From Bacillus paralicheniformis (GTDB taxonomy: Bacteria > Bacillota > Bacilli > Bacillales > Bacillaceae): 64,000 nucleotides of DNA. The number at the start of each line of letters is the position of its first letter. Position 1 is the first letter of the stretch. A model generated the notes under the pieces. It saw only the letters and a list, made by a program, of their open reading frames with translations, did not search any database and was not told where the DNA came from. The translations under genes and the position numbers were made by a program. Where the stretch lies: positions 248,001 through 312,000 of the forward strand of contig NZ_LBMN02000004.1 of NCBI RefSeq assembly GCF_001042485.2. The letters are read 5' to 3'. Of this stretch, positions 26,051 through 34,097 are shown piece after piece.

Positions 26051-27243
26051 GTACGTATCGAAAACTGCTTTGAAACGAGCATCACTCCTGCCCCTGCTAA
26101 TGACAAAGCCCCGGCAAACCAAAAAACCTCCCGCAGCCCGAACAGTTCAGCCGTTTTTCCCGCCACAACCGGTCCGAGAAAAAAACCGAGCGCATAAAAA
26201 GATTGATAGAAACCCATCACAGACATTTTGAGCTGAGGCGTACCAAGCTGGACGACTTTGCTGACCAAAAGCGGAAAAATAAACCCCAATGTCAGTCCTG
26301 TCACGGCGTGGATCACACACACTGCGAAAAGGTTCTCGGCAAACGGCAGCAAGGAAAAGAAAACAGCCGTTATCACATAAGATATCCATATCAGTGCATC
26401 GGCGGCCTTTACTTTGTAAAAGATACACCACACGGAAGCCAGCGTTTGCGGAACAAAAAAAGCGCACATAATCCAAATCAGCTGCTTCTCATCAATGCCG
26501 ACCGATTCCGCGTAAATCGGCGTGAACCCGAACACGGTCATAAATAGCACGGCATGGGCTAAAAACGATAATGTTGTAATCGCTTTTAAATTAGGAAGAC
26601 GCAACGTCTGTTTAACATAGTCTGACAAAGCCATCCCTTTGGCCGTATGGCGGGGGCAGTTATCTTTAATGTAAAATGACAGAATCAGCCCGATGCACGA
26701 AACGGCAACACCGATCCAAAACGGAAACATCCAGCCGAACAAATGGACGAGGTATCCGCTGACAGCCATGCTGACAAATTGGGGGAGAACCGTTAAAAAC
26801 TGCAGGATGCCCATCGCTTTTGACGATTGATCTTTTGTGAAATACTGCGAGTATAAAACGGTTGCCATCACCCACATCGCCGCAGTCATACCGGCGAGCA
26901 GCCTGGCCGTGATCACCATGATGAACGAATCGGACAACAGAAATATGCAGCAGCTCAACAGAGACATTGCAAAGCCGCTGATCAACAGCTGTTTTCTAAG
27001 CGGCGAAAGAACATCTGACAGGATGCCGAACGGAAACCGCAGTAATATCTGGGTGACGCCGTAGCTTCCGAGTATTATTCCTATCGCTGAATATGAAAAT
27101 CCGATGTTGTCTAAATATAATCCGAAAACAGGGACATAGATGTATGTAGCAAACCAGAAACAAAAGACGGCACCCCAAAAGATGATATGATCTTTCCTTA
27201 AAATTTGTTTTTCTTCATAGACGATTTGTTTTTGCAGTTCCAT
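26032..27243 (-). CDS. yxlH: MFS transporter
   Basis: A 403-residue protein with twelve predicted membrane helices and an MFS signature between helices 2 and 3 (FGILSDVLSPLRKQ). It has the position and length of B. subtilis YxlH, divergent from the sigY operon. The substrate is unknown; the family includes sugar and drug exporters. The ATG has a rather distant GGGGTG site, so the start is not certain. Confidence 0.85.
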   Translation of the reverse strand: MELQKQIVYEEKQILRKDHIIFWGAVFCFWFATYIYVPVFGLYLDNIGFSYSAIGIILGSYGVTQILLRFPFGILSDVLSPLRKQLLISGFAMSLLSCCIFLLSDSFIMVITARLLAGMTAAMWVMATVLYSQYFTKDQSSKAMGILQFLTVLPQFVSMAVSGYLVHLFGWMFPFWIGVAVSCIGLILSFYIKDNCPRHTAKGMALSDYVKQTLRLPNLKAITTLSFLAHAVLFMTVFGFTPIYAESVGIDEKQLIWIMCAFFVPQTLASVWCIFYKVKAADALIWISYVITAVFFSLLPFAENLFAVCVIHAVTGLTLGFIFPLLVSKVVQLGTPQLKMSVMGFYQSFYALGFFLGPVVAGKTAELFGLREVFWFAGALSLAGAGVMLVSKQFSIRTKSRRG

Positions 27244-27331
27244 CCCTTTTTACTCACACCCCTTTAAATTCCAGTACATCATAAACCCCGCTCGGAAAAC
27301 AAGATGATTTTTTATCTTATTGAAATACAAT

Positions 27332-27358
27332 TGAACGGTTTGCTTGCAGCCGTCGTCC
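27332..27358 (+). promoter_or_regulatory. SigY-dependent promoter of the sigY operon
   Basis: TGAACG at 27332-27337 and CGTC 16 bases later match the reported autoregulated SigY promoter of B. subtilis. Its position places the transcription start after the first in-frame ATG (27304), which rules that start out. Confidence 0.8.
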
Positions 27359-27396
27359 TAGATACAGAGACAAAAAGAAAGGGGGTAGGCGTTTTA

Positions 27397-27930
27397 GTGG
27401 ATCAAGCAGATGAAAAAGAACTGATCATACGGGCAAAAGACGGGGAAGATGAGGCTTTTACGATACTGTTTCAGCTTCACTATCCTTTTGTATATCAATA
27501 TGTTCTGAAATTAACGCTGAACCCAGATCTCACAGAGGACTTGGTCCAGGAAACGATGCTGAAAGCGTATGTCAGCCTTCATCAGTTTCAAGGCAACGCG
27601 AAATTTTCAACATGGCTGATTTCAATTGCTTCCCGGCTGTTTATCGACCATCAGCGCCGGAAAAAACGCGAAAACCGCAAAACGCAAGCAGCAGGAGAGG
27701 AAGCCTTGCGAAAAATGAAATGGAAGTCTGCCCTTCACGGCCACGAATGGAGCGAATACTTGGAGCTTTTTGCTGCTCTTGAGCCAGAGTTCAGAATGCC
27801 AATCTTGTTAAGGCACTATTACGGGTTTACTTATCCTGAAGTGGCAAACATGCTGAAAATAAAAGAAGGTACCGTCAAATCGCGCGTGCATCATGGATTA
27901 AAGAAGATTCGAAAGGAGTGGGGACAGTGA
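27397..27930 (+). CDS. sigY: ECF sigma factor SigY
   Basis: A 177-residue ECF sigma factor with region 2 ([26 protein letters not shown], in part) and region 4 helix-turn-helix ([23 protein letters not shown]). I chose the GTG at 27397 with GGGGGT upstream, because the promoter lies downstream of the earlier ATG. In B. subtilis SigY controls its own operon and very few other genes, including a bacteriocin-related gene, and responds to nitrogen starvation. It overlaps yxlC by four bases. Confidence 0.93.
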   Translation: MDQADEKELIIRAKDGEDEAFTILFQLHYPFVYQYVLKLTLNPDLTEDLVQETMLKAYVSLHQFQGNAKFSTWLISIASRLFIDHQRRKKRENRKTQAAGEEALRKMKWKSALHGHEWSEYLELFAALEPEFRMPILLRHYYGFTYPEVANMLKIKEGTVKSRVHHGLKKIRKEWGQ

Positions 27931-28250
27931 ACGACCGAGACGAAAAAGAAACGATTACACAGTTGAAACGCGAACTCGAAAGAATGGATGATACTTTTGT
28001 GCCGCCGGTTCCTCAAGTATTTGAACTGAATCAGCGTTTAGCGCGGTTTAAGCAAGAACGCAAGCGGGCGCTCAAAAAGGAATTGCTTTGTTTTATCGTC
28101 ATGGCGCTGGTGATTTTATCGGCTTACTTGACGATTTCCGTTCAAGTGCCGGCTGTTTTTATCATGGTGCAGGGTGCGGCGCTTATATTTCTGCCGGCGC
28201 TCGCCTTATTAGAAAAAAGGCGGCGTGCGGCTGACGGGGAGGCTGATTAA
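27927..28250 (+). CDS. yxlC: Negative regulator of SigY
   Basis: A 107-residue protein: a soluble N-terminal half with charged helices and two membrane helices (about 55-75 and 77-95). In B. subtilis YxlC, with YxlD and YxlE, keeps SigY inactive, as a membrane anti-sigma factor. The GTG at 27927 overlaps the sigY stop and has AAAGGAG eight bases upstream. Confidence 0.85.
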   Translation: MNDRDEKETITQLKRELERMDDTFVPPVPQVFELNQRLARFKQERKRALKKELLCFIVMALVILSAYLTISVQVPAVFIMVQGAALIFLPALALLEKRRRAADGEAD

Positions 28251-28469
28251 ATGAATCTTGATATGACTCAGGAAAAATTGATGCTGCTGCTTTACATTTC
28301 ACCGCTTTTATTTGCGCAGAGTATCTTTCTATTTCTTAATGCGAAGAAAAAAGGAGCCAATGCGTGGTTTTGGGGCATATGGGGCTTGATCCAAACACCG
28401 ATGCCTTTATTATTCTATTATTTATTTGTTGTAAGGCCGTTTCATAAGAAAAGGAGGCCGTCATCATGA
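28251..28469 (+). CDS. yxlD: Small membrane protein of the SigY operon
   Basis: A 72-residue protein with two membrane helices and a basic C-terminus. It resembles phospholipase D-nuclease N-terminal-like small membrane proteins only in outline. It begins directly after the yxlC stop and overlaps yxlE. In B. subtilis it acts with YxlC and YxlE to hold SigY. Confidence 0.85.
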   Translation: MNLDMTQEKLMLLLYISPLLFAQSIFLFLNAKKKGANAWFWGIWGLIQTPMPLLFYYLFVVRPFHKKRRPSS

Positions 28470-28678
28470 CTGAAACAGATATACCTTGGGCGCTGCTCGC
28501 TCCTTTCATTGTTCTGTATTTCATTTTAGCAGTGTCCGCATTGGTCAATTGCATCAAACAGGAGAAAACGAATGGCCCAAAGTGGATGTGGATTTTGATC
28601 ATTTTCGGGATCAGTTTTGTCGGTCCCGTCTCTTACTTTATCATCGGTAAAAAAACATATGAGAGGAGGCGGGTGTGA
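28466..28678 (+). CDS. yxlE: Small membrane protein, PLDc N-terminal-like
   Basis: A 70-residue protein with two membrane helices and the segment IKQEKTNGPKWMWILI followed by GPVSYFIIGKK, a pattern of the PLD-nuclease N-terminal domain family found in transporter-associated small proteins. It overlaps yxlD and yxlF. In B. subtilis it helps to repress SigY. Confidence 0.86.
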   Translation: MTETDIPWALLAPFIVLYFILAVSALVNCIKQEKTNGPKWMWILIIFGISFVGPVSYFIIGKKTYERRRV

Positions 28679-29565
28679 TGCTGTCCGTCAATGGTTTAAC
28701 AAAAATGTATCAGCAGCACCAAGCTGTCCGAAATGTCAGCTTCGACCTTGAATATCAGCAATGCGTTGCCCTTCTCGGGCCGAACGGAGCGGGAAAAACG
28801 ACGACATTGCAAATGCTTTCCGGTTTATTGGCGCCTACATCAGGAGGCATCCGCTTTTTGGGGAGGGAATCGATAAACAGGCTGGAAATCGGATATTTGC
28901 CTCAGCATCCTGCGTTTTTTTCATGGATGACAGCTTTGGAATATATGGTGTTTGCTGCAAGACTTTCTAAAATGAAACGTCGTGAAGCCCTGGAAAAGAG
29001 TCGAACCGCTTTGCGCTATGTCGGTCTGGAAAAGGAAGAAGACCGGAAAATCAGCGGTTTTTCAGGAGGAATGAAGCAAAGGCTCGGGCTTGCGCAGGCT
29101 TTGGTTCATGAGCCGAGCCTGTTGATTTTGGATGAACCTGTTTCTGCGCTCGATCCGGCGGGGCGGCGCGAAGTCCTTGATATGATGAAAGAATTAAAAA
29201 AGAAGATGACAATTCTATTTTCGACTCATGTGCTGCATGATGCCGAAGAGGTGTGCGATCAAGTGATCATGCTGAAAGAAGGGGCTGTCAAATGGTCAGG
29301 TCCGCTTCACAGATTGAAGAATCGGCATTTAAAGCCATCTTATATCCTGACAGCTGAAGAGAGCCTTGAAGGATGGCTGGAACACCTGCCTTATGTCAGC
29401 AAAGTCGTGTATCATAAGCCTTCACAAGCTGAATTTTATTTAACAGATCGGTCTGACAGCCGCCGGCTGTTAGCTGAATGCTTGAGCAGGCAAGTATCGA
29501 TTGTTCGTTTTGAACAAAAAACGATGTCCTTGGAAGATATGTATTTGAAGGTGATGGGGCTATGA
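28678..29565 (+). CDS. yxlF: ABC transporter ATP-binding protein of the SigY operon
   Basis: A 295-residue ATPase with GPNGAGKTT, FSGGMKQRLGLAQAL and LLILDEPVSALDP motifs and a C-terminal extension of about 80 residues. I prefer the ATG at 28678, eight bases after AGGAGG, over the GTG one codon earlier. With YxlG it forms an exporter of unknown substrate, possibly for self-protection from a peptide. Confidence 0.9.
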   Translation: MLSVNGLTKMYQQHQAVRNVSFDLEYQQCVALLGPNGAGKTTTLQMLSGLLAPTSGGIRFLGRESINRLEIGYLPQHPAFFSWMTALEYMVFAARLSKMKRREALEKSRTALRYVGLEKEEDRKISGFSGGMKQRLGLAQALVHEPSLLILDEPVSALDPAGRREVLDMMKELKKKMTILFSTHVLHDAEEVCDQVIMLKEGAVKWSGPLHRLKNRHLKPSYILTAEESLEGWLEHLPYVSKVVYHKPSQAEFYLTDRSDSRRLLAECLSRQVSIVRFEQKTMSLEDMYLKVMGL

Positions 29566-30338
29566 ATTCATTTTTTATGTTATTTCAAAAAGAATGGACG
29601 GAAAGCTGGAGGGACGGAAAGCTGCTTTGGCTGCCAGTCATTTTGATCCTTCTGGGCTTGATTCAGCCGCTCACCCTGTATTATATGCCTCAGATTATCG
29701 ATATGGCCGGGAATTTGCCTGAGGGAGCTGTGATCGACATACCAAAGCCGGGAAGTGAAGAGGTGATGGCGAGCACCTTGTCCCAGTTCGGCACGATTGG
29801 TACTGCAATTTTCGTTTTCAGTGTGATGGGCAGCATTGTCCACGAACGAAACCAAGGATCCCTTTCATTGGTGATGGCGAGACCTGTCAGCCCGCTGCAG
29901 TATATCGGCAGCAAGTGGCTTCAGCAGGTGCTGCTCGTATTGGTTTCGTTTGCTGTGAGCTACGGGTTAGCTTTTTATTATACAAACCTTCTATTCGGAA
30001 AGGTTGAATTTGACCGGTTCTTATTTAGCTTATTCGTGTACAGTATATGGATTGTATTTGTCATGTCGGTCACGATGTTTTTCGGTGCCCTGTTTCGTCA
30101 TATCGGGGGGATTGCCGGCATGAGCATCAGTTCCATCGCCTTCGTTTCACTGGCGGGTTCCTTATTTCCCCGTTTTACCGAATGGATGCCTGATAAGGCG
30201 AAAAGCCAGGCTGACTATTTTATCATGCATGGTTCATGGGATAATGCTTTCGGCTGGATGGTGTTTTCGTCTTTGGGAATTGTGCTTCTTTTGTTCATGT
30301 GCACCGTTTTTGTTTTTAAAAGATATGAATCTTACTAA
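29562..30338 (+). CDS. yxlG: ABC transporter permease of the SigY operon
   Basis: A 258-residue ABC-2 type permease with six predicted membrane helices and an extracellular loop after the first. It overlaps yxlF by four bases and ends the operon at a GC-rich terminator. Confidence 0.88.
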   Translation: MNSFFMLFQKEWTESWRDGKLLWLPVILILLGLIQPLTLYYMPQIIDMAGNLPEGAVIDIPKPGSEEVMASTLSQFGTIGTAIFVFSVMGSIVHERNQGSLSLVMARPVSPLQYIGSKWLQQVLLVLVSFAVSYGLAFYYTNLLFGKVEFDRFLFSLFVYSIWIVFVMSVTMFFGALFRHIGGIAGMSISSIAFVSLAGSLFPRFTEWMPDKAKSQADYFIMHGSWDNAFGWMVFSSLGIVLLLFMCTVFVFKRYESY

Positions 30339-30341
30339 TCA

Positions 30342-30363
30342 GCCGGGCTTGCCCGGTTTTTCT
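30342..30363 (+). terminator. Terminator of the sigY operon
   Basis: CCGGGC-TT-GCCCGG followed by TTTTTC. Confidence 0.88.
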
Positions 30364-30447
30364 AATTGTTATCTTCATAGCTTAAGGTGTACAATACATT
30401 GAAAGGTTTCGAGGGCGTATTTCAAAATATAAAAAAGGAGTGATCCA

Positions 30448-31677
30448 ATGGGTACGCTTAACAGCCAGGCAGATCTTGCGGCTCAGTCAAAAGCTAAGCC
30501 GAACAGGGTATGGATCGCTGTCATATTGGGTATTTTATCGGGAATCGGTCCGGTTGTGATCGATTTATATTTGCCCGGCCTTCCACAGATGGCATCTGAT
30601 TTACATACGAATGCTTCCGTCGTTCAGCTCAGTTTAACATCGTGTTTACTGGGGCTGGCAATCGGCCAAATTGTCATCGGTCCTTTCAGCGATGTCCTTG
30701 GAAGAAGGCTCCCGCTGATCGTTTCGCTGTCCGTTTTTGCCGCGGCCTCATTTTTATGTGCTATGACATCCTCTGTATGGGTCTTGATTGCGATGCGCTT
30801 TATTCAAGGTGCAGCGGGTGCAGGCGGCATTGTCATATCACGCGCGATTGCCCGTGATCTATATTCTGGTACAGAATTGACAAAGTTCTTTTCGCTCTTG
30901 ATGCTGGTTAACGGGATTGCGCCTATCATATCCCCGGTAGCGGGCGGCCAGCTGATGAAATGGACGACTTGGAACGGCGTATTTTTCATTATCGGCCTTT
31001 TTGGCTTGCTGATGATTTTGTCCGTGATATTCGGAGTTAAAGAATCACTGTCTCCGGAAAACCGCACGGCAGGCGGGTTCAAAGAGACGTTTGTATCATT
31101 TGGAAGGCTCTTCGGCCAGCGCACATTTATGGGATACGCTTTGGCGCAAGGGCTGATCGTAGCGGGGATGTTCGGCTATATATCGGCCTCTCCGTTTGTT
31201 TTGCAGGACATTTACAAATTGTCGGCGCAAGCCTTTAGTTTTTGTTTCGCATTAAACGGCTTGGGCATCATTATCGCAGCCCAGATTACGGGCAGGCTTG
31301 CCGGTCGGTTCGGCGAAGCTTCCCTTTTGCGGAGCGGTTTGCTGCTGTCTTTTACCGCAAGCGTTGTTTTATTTGTTTCTGTCTTTTTCAAAGCACCGCT
31401 GATTCTGATTTTAATTCCGCTGTTTGTCGTGGTTTCCTGCATCGGAATCGTGACGACGACCAGCGGATCCTTAGCGATGCAGAGCCAGGGTAAATCGGCC
31501 GGAAGCGCATCTGCGCTTTTAGGACTGCTTCCGTTTATTTTAGGAGCTGCCGCGGCGCCGCTCGTCGGTATTGGCGGAAGCCATACAGCTTTACCGATGG
31601 CAGTCGTCATTCTGTTTTGCAATATCAGCGCGCTCGCTTGTTTTAACATGCTGGTTCGGCGGGCAGCGCTTAAATGA
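30448..31677 (+). CDS. Bcr/CflA-family drug exporter
   Basis: A 409-residue MFS protein with twelve helices. The segment GPVVIDLYLPGLPQMASDL and the GPFSDVLGRRLPL motif are characteristic of the Bcr/CflA group, which exports bicyclomycin, chloramphenicol and similar compounds. It resembles B. subtilis YdgK. AAAGGAG precedes the ATG. It is monocistronic and shares a terminator with the convergent secreted protein gene. Confidence 0.87.
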   Translation: MGTLNSQADLAAQSKAKPNRVWIAVILGILSGIGPVVIDLYLPGLPQMASDLHTNASVVQLSLTSCLLGLAIGQIVIGPFSDVLGRRLPLIVSLSVFAAASFLCAMTSSVWVLIAMRFIQGAAGAGGIVISRAIARDLYSGTELTKFFSLLMLVNGIAPIISPVAGGQLMKWTTWNGVFFIIGLFGLLMILSVIFGVKESLSPENRTAGGFKETFVSFGRLFGQRTFMGYALAQGLIVAGMFGYISASPFVLQDIYKLSAQAFSFCFALNGLGIIIAAQITGRLAGRFGEASLLRSGLLLSFTASVVLFVSVFFKAPLILILIPLFVVVSCIGIVTTTSGSLAMQSQGKSAGSASALLGLLPFILGAAAAPLVGIGGSHTALPMAVVILFCNISALACFNMLVRRAALK

Positions 31678-31682
31678 AAAAA

Positions 31683-31709
31683 GCCTGCCGGTTCTTTTGC
31701 CGGCAGGCT
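31683..31709. terminator. Bidirectional terminator after the Bcr/CflA gene
   Basis: GCCTGCCGG pairs with CCGGCAGGC around a TTCTTTTG loop, with A residues before it. The sequence after it is not T-rich on the plus strand, while the minus strand has a T run. Confidence 0.75.
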
Positions 31710-31717
31710 GAAATGTT

Positions 31718-32191
31718 TTAGCGTGGCAGGATATCAACTGTAGCTTCAGCGTGGTTGTAGTTTCGTCCAAACTTTTGCAGCTCCGCAGTGACTCTGTGGG
31801 TTCCTGCGTTTGGCAGCGTTTTCCGAACCATGACCAGTTTGAACGCAGAAGAGCTGAAAGCATAAACCGGCACTCTGACGGTTTGCCCGTCATTTAAAAT
31901 TTGTGTATAGTTCAGTGTTCTGCCGTTCAGCGAATCTCTTGTGTTCGCATGGAAGCGGTATGGAAAGTTAAATTCAACATAGCTTGCACCGACAAAAGAG
32001 TTCGGTTTGTAAGTGACTTCAATGTCTGAGGTCGTCCACTCTTTGTTGCTGTCAACCGTTTCGACATGAAGCGTCGGAGCATTTCTGAAAAAAGTGGCGC
32101 TCGCTTCCTCCGTCGGAAGAATGAAAGAAAACAATGCTGCCGAAGTTAATAGCCCGACTCCCATTTTACCGATAAATTTACGTTTTAACAT
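31718..32191 (-). CDS. Secreted protein, twin A (DUF5065-like)
   Basis: A 157-residue protein with a signal peptide (MLKRKFIGKMGVGLLTSAAL, cleavage near ASA-T) and a mature domain of about 120 residues of beta-sandwich appearance. I chose the ATG at 32191 with GGAGGGGG upstream. The mature domain is about 75 percent like that of the next gene, so the two are tandem duplicates. The domain may belong to DUF5065, a family of small secreted Bacillus proteins; this is from memory and not certain. No function is known to me. Confidence 0.8.
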   Translation of the reverse strand: MLKRKFIGKMGVGLLTSAALFSFILPTEEASATFFRNAPTLHVETVDSNKEWTTSDIEVTYKPNSFVGASYVEFNFPYRFHANTRDSLNGRTLNYTQILNDGQTVRVPVYAFSSSAFKLVMVRKTLPNAGTHRVTAELQKFGRNYNHAEATVDILPR

Positions 32192-32257
32192 GTACTTCCC
32201 CCTCCTAATGAATGTTGTTAAAAAAGATGAAAAAGGAAAAAATAAGTTCATCATCTA

Positions 32258-32317
32258 CTATATTCCTTTTCCTGCCCCATCAATCTATCACCGTTTACCA
32301 TTCAAGTAAATATTTTT
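32258..32317 (-). repeat. Duplicated control region, copy A
   Basis: About 60 bases upstream of twin A closely match the bases upstream of twin B (33094-33153), sharing the blocks CTATATTCCTTTTC, ATCTATCACC and AAGTAAATATTTTT. It probably contains the promoter or an operator. Confidence 0.6.
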
Positions 32318-32380
32318 TGAGGAAAATTCTAAAAACTTTTAAAAAATGCATGATATGTAAAGGGAAATACAGCAGAACAG

Positions 32381-32404
32381 CTGCCGGCAAATTGATGCCG
32401 GCAG
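32381..32404 (-). terminator. Hairpin after twin B
   Basis: CTGCCGGCA pairs with TGCCGGCAG. The core is like that of the hairpin after twin A (31683-31709), so it was probably duplicated too. A T-rich tail is poor. Confidence 0.55.
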
Positions 32405-32417
32405 GCCGAACATTGAT

Positions 32418-33002
32418 TTAACGAGGAACAATCTCCAAAGTTGTTTCAGCATGGTTGATGTTTTTTCCATTTTGTTGAAGTTCAGCAGTAATTCTGTGAG
32501 TCCCTGCATTTGGGAGCGTTTTCCGAACCATCACTAATTTGAACTCAGAAGAGCTTAAAGCATAGACGGGAACTCGGACCGTTTGTCCATCATTTAAAAT
32601 TTGTGTATAGTCAAGTGTTTTTCCATTTAGTGTATCTCTTGTGCTTGCATGAAAACGGTATGGAAAATGAAATTCAACATAGCTTGAACCCACAAAAGTG
32701 TTTGGTTTATAAGTAATTTCGATGTCAGAAGTTGACCACTCTTTATTGCTGTTAATGGTTTTTGCCTCAAGCACAGGCTTCTGAGTCGGGTTATCCGGTT
32801 GCGGATAATCCGGCTGCGGTTTTTGAGGCGGCTGCGGCTTAGGCCACGGCTTGAATGGCGGCGGACAAAAGATCGGTCCTCTAAAATGATTTGTTTTCAC
32901 CTCTTGGGCATTTGCCCCTTGGGTAGGAATGATAAATGAAAACAATGCTGCAGAAGCTAATAGAGCAACACTGATTTTGCGAATGAATTTTCGTTTAAGC
33001 AT
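32418..33002 (-). CDS. Secreted protein, twin B with proline-rich linker (DUF5065-like)
   Basis: A 194-residue protein with the same kind of signal peptide (cleavage near ANA-Q) and the same C-terminal domain as twin A. Between them lies an extra segment of about 35 residues, roughly 60 percent proline, lysine and glutamine (PPPFKPWPKPQPPQKP), which could span or bind the cell wall. TAGGAGG precedes the ATG at 33002. A single cysteine lies at the start of the linker. It is probably secreted or wall-associated; the function is unknown. Confidence 0.8.
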   Translation of the reverse strand: MLKRKFIRKISVALLASAALFSFIIPTQGANAQEVKTNHFRGPIFCPPPFKPWPKPQPPQKPQPDYPQPDNPTQKPVLEAKTINSNKEWSTSDIEITYKPNTFVGSSYVEFHFPYRFHASTRDTLNGKTLDYTQILNDGQTVRVPVYALSSSEFKLVMVRKTLPNAGTHRITAELQQNGKNINHAETTLEIVPR

Positions 33003-33093
33003 CGATAAGTTCCTCCTAAATGCAATGTTAAAGTTAAAAAATAGAGGACGTCCTATTATTTTCAAGAAAAGGTAGAAACGAGATCGCGATCAA

Positions 33094-33153
33094 CTATATT
33101 CCTTTTCTTGTTTACTTAATCTATCACCATTTACCATCCAAGTAAATATTTTT
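33094..33153 (-). repeat. Duplicated control region, copy B
   Basis: Counterpart of 32258-32317, upstream of twin B. The rest of the gap up to the esterase gene (33154-33323) is AT-rich and shows no gene. Confidence 0.6.
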
Positions 33154-33323
33154 AGATAAATTTCTAAAAAAAATTAGTATAAATTGATAGTTTTTTATCA
33201 ATTTATAGCCTTTTTTATAAAAAGGAGTCGTATAAAGAACAAAATGGGCAAATATGTATGTTGGGTTGCGGTTCTTTGAGGGGCGTTTTAATATAAAACA
33301 AAAAGGAATGAGGGGGATGGATA

Positions 33324-33983
33324 ATGAGAGACGTTCAGTGGTTTTTGGCCGGGGATTCAACGGTTTGCGATTATGATAGCGACAGGGCGCCGCGTGCAGG
33401 CTGGGGACAGAAAATTGGCGCGTTTTTAAGCGACGGTGTTTTGATCCGCAATGAAGCGGCATCAGGGAGAAGTTCAAAAAGCTTTATTGAAGAAGGCAGG
33501 CTGGAGCGAATCATGACACAGATCCAAAGCGGCGATTATTTGTTTGTCCAGTTTGGTCATAACGACCAAAAGCCGGATGATCGCTATACAGAGCCATATA
33601 CGACTTACAAGCAGCACTTGCGCCGGTATATAGATGACGCCCGGTTAAAAAAAGCCAATCCGGTCCTCATTACACCGGTCCAGAGAAGATCATTTGAAAG
33701 CGACGGCCGGTTCAAAAATACCCACGGCGACTATCCTGATGCGATGATACAGCTTGCTGAAGAGCTTCGGGTGCCGCTCATCGATCTCGCCTCCAAAAGC
33801 CGTCAATTGCTTGAATCGCTGGGCCCGGAAGCTTCCAAAAAGCTGTTTTTATGGCTTGAACCGGGGGAACAACCCAACTATCCGGACGGAGCCAGGGATG
33901 ACACCCATTTTTGCGATTTCGGTGCAAATGAGATGGCTAAGCTTGTTGCACAGGGAGCAAAAGAAACGGGAATTCCTTTATAA
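33324..33983 (+). CDS. SGNH-fold esterase, rhamnogalacturonan acetylesterase type
   Basis: A 219-residue hydrolase with the nucleophile motif AGDST (S12), an NEAASGRSS block, the QFGHND block and the terminal catalytic pair in ARDDTHF. These mark carbohydrate esterase family 12, which removes acetyl groups from rhamnogalacturonan; it is close to B. subtilis YesY and YesT. There is no signal peptide, so it acts on imported oligosaccharides. GAGGGGG lies seven bases before the ATG. Unlike the B. subtilis genes it is not inside a pectin cluster here. Confidence 0.85.
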   Translation: MRDVQWFLAGDSTVCDYDSDRAPRAGWGQKIGAFLSDGVLIRNEAASGRSSKSFIEEGRLERIMTQIQSGDYLFVQFGHNDQKPDDRYTEPYTTYKQHLRRYIDDARLKKANPVLITPVQRRSFESDGRFKNTHGDYPDAMIQLAEELRVPLIDLASKSRQLLESLGPEASKKLFLWLEPGEQPNYPDGARDDTHFCDFGANEMAKLVAQGAKETGIPL

Positions 33984-34097
33984 AACAGTCTACTTGAGAA
34001 TAATTTTCAATTATTTTTCAAAATTTTTGCACTTCCGATGCCAAACTGTGATACGATCAATCTCGTAAAGATTCTCAAAAGGAGTGCACATCATCTT

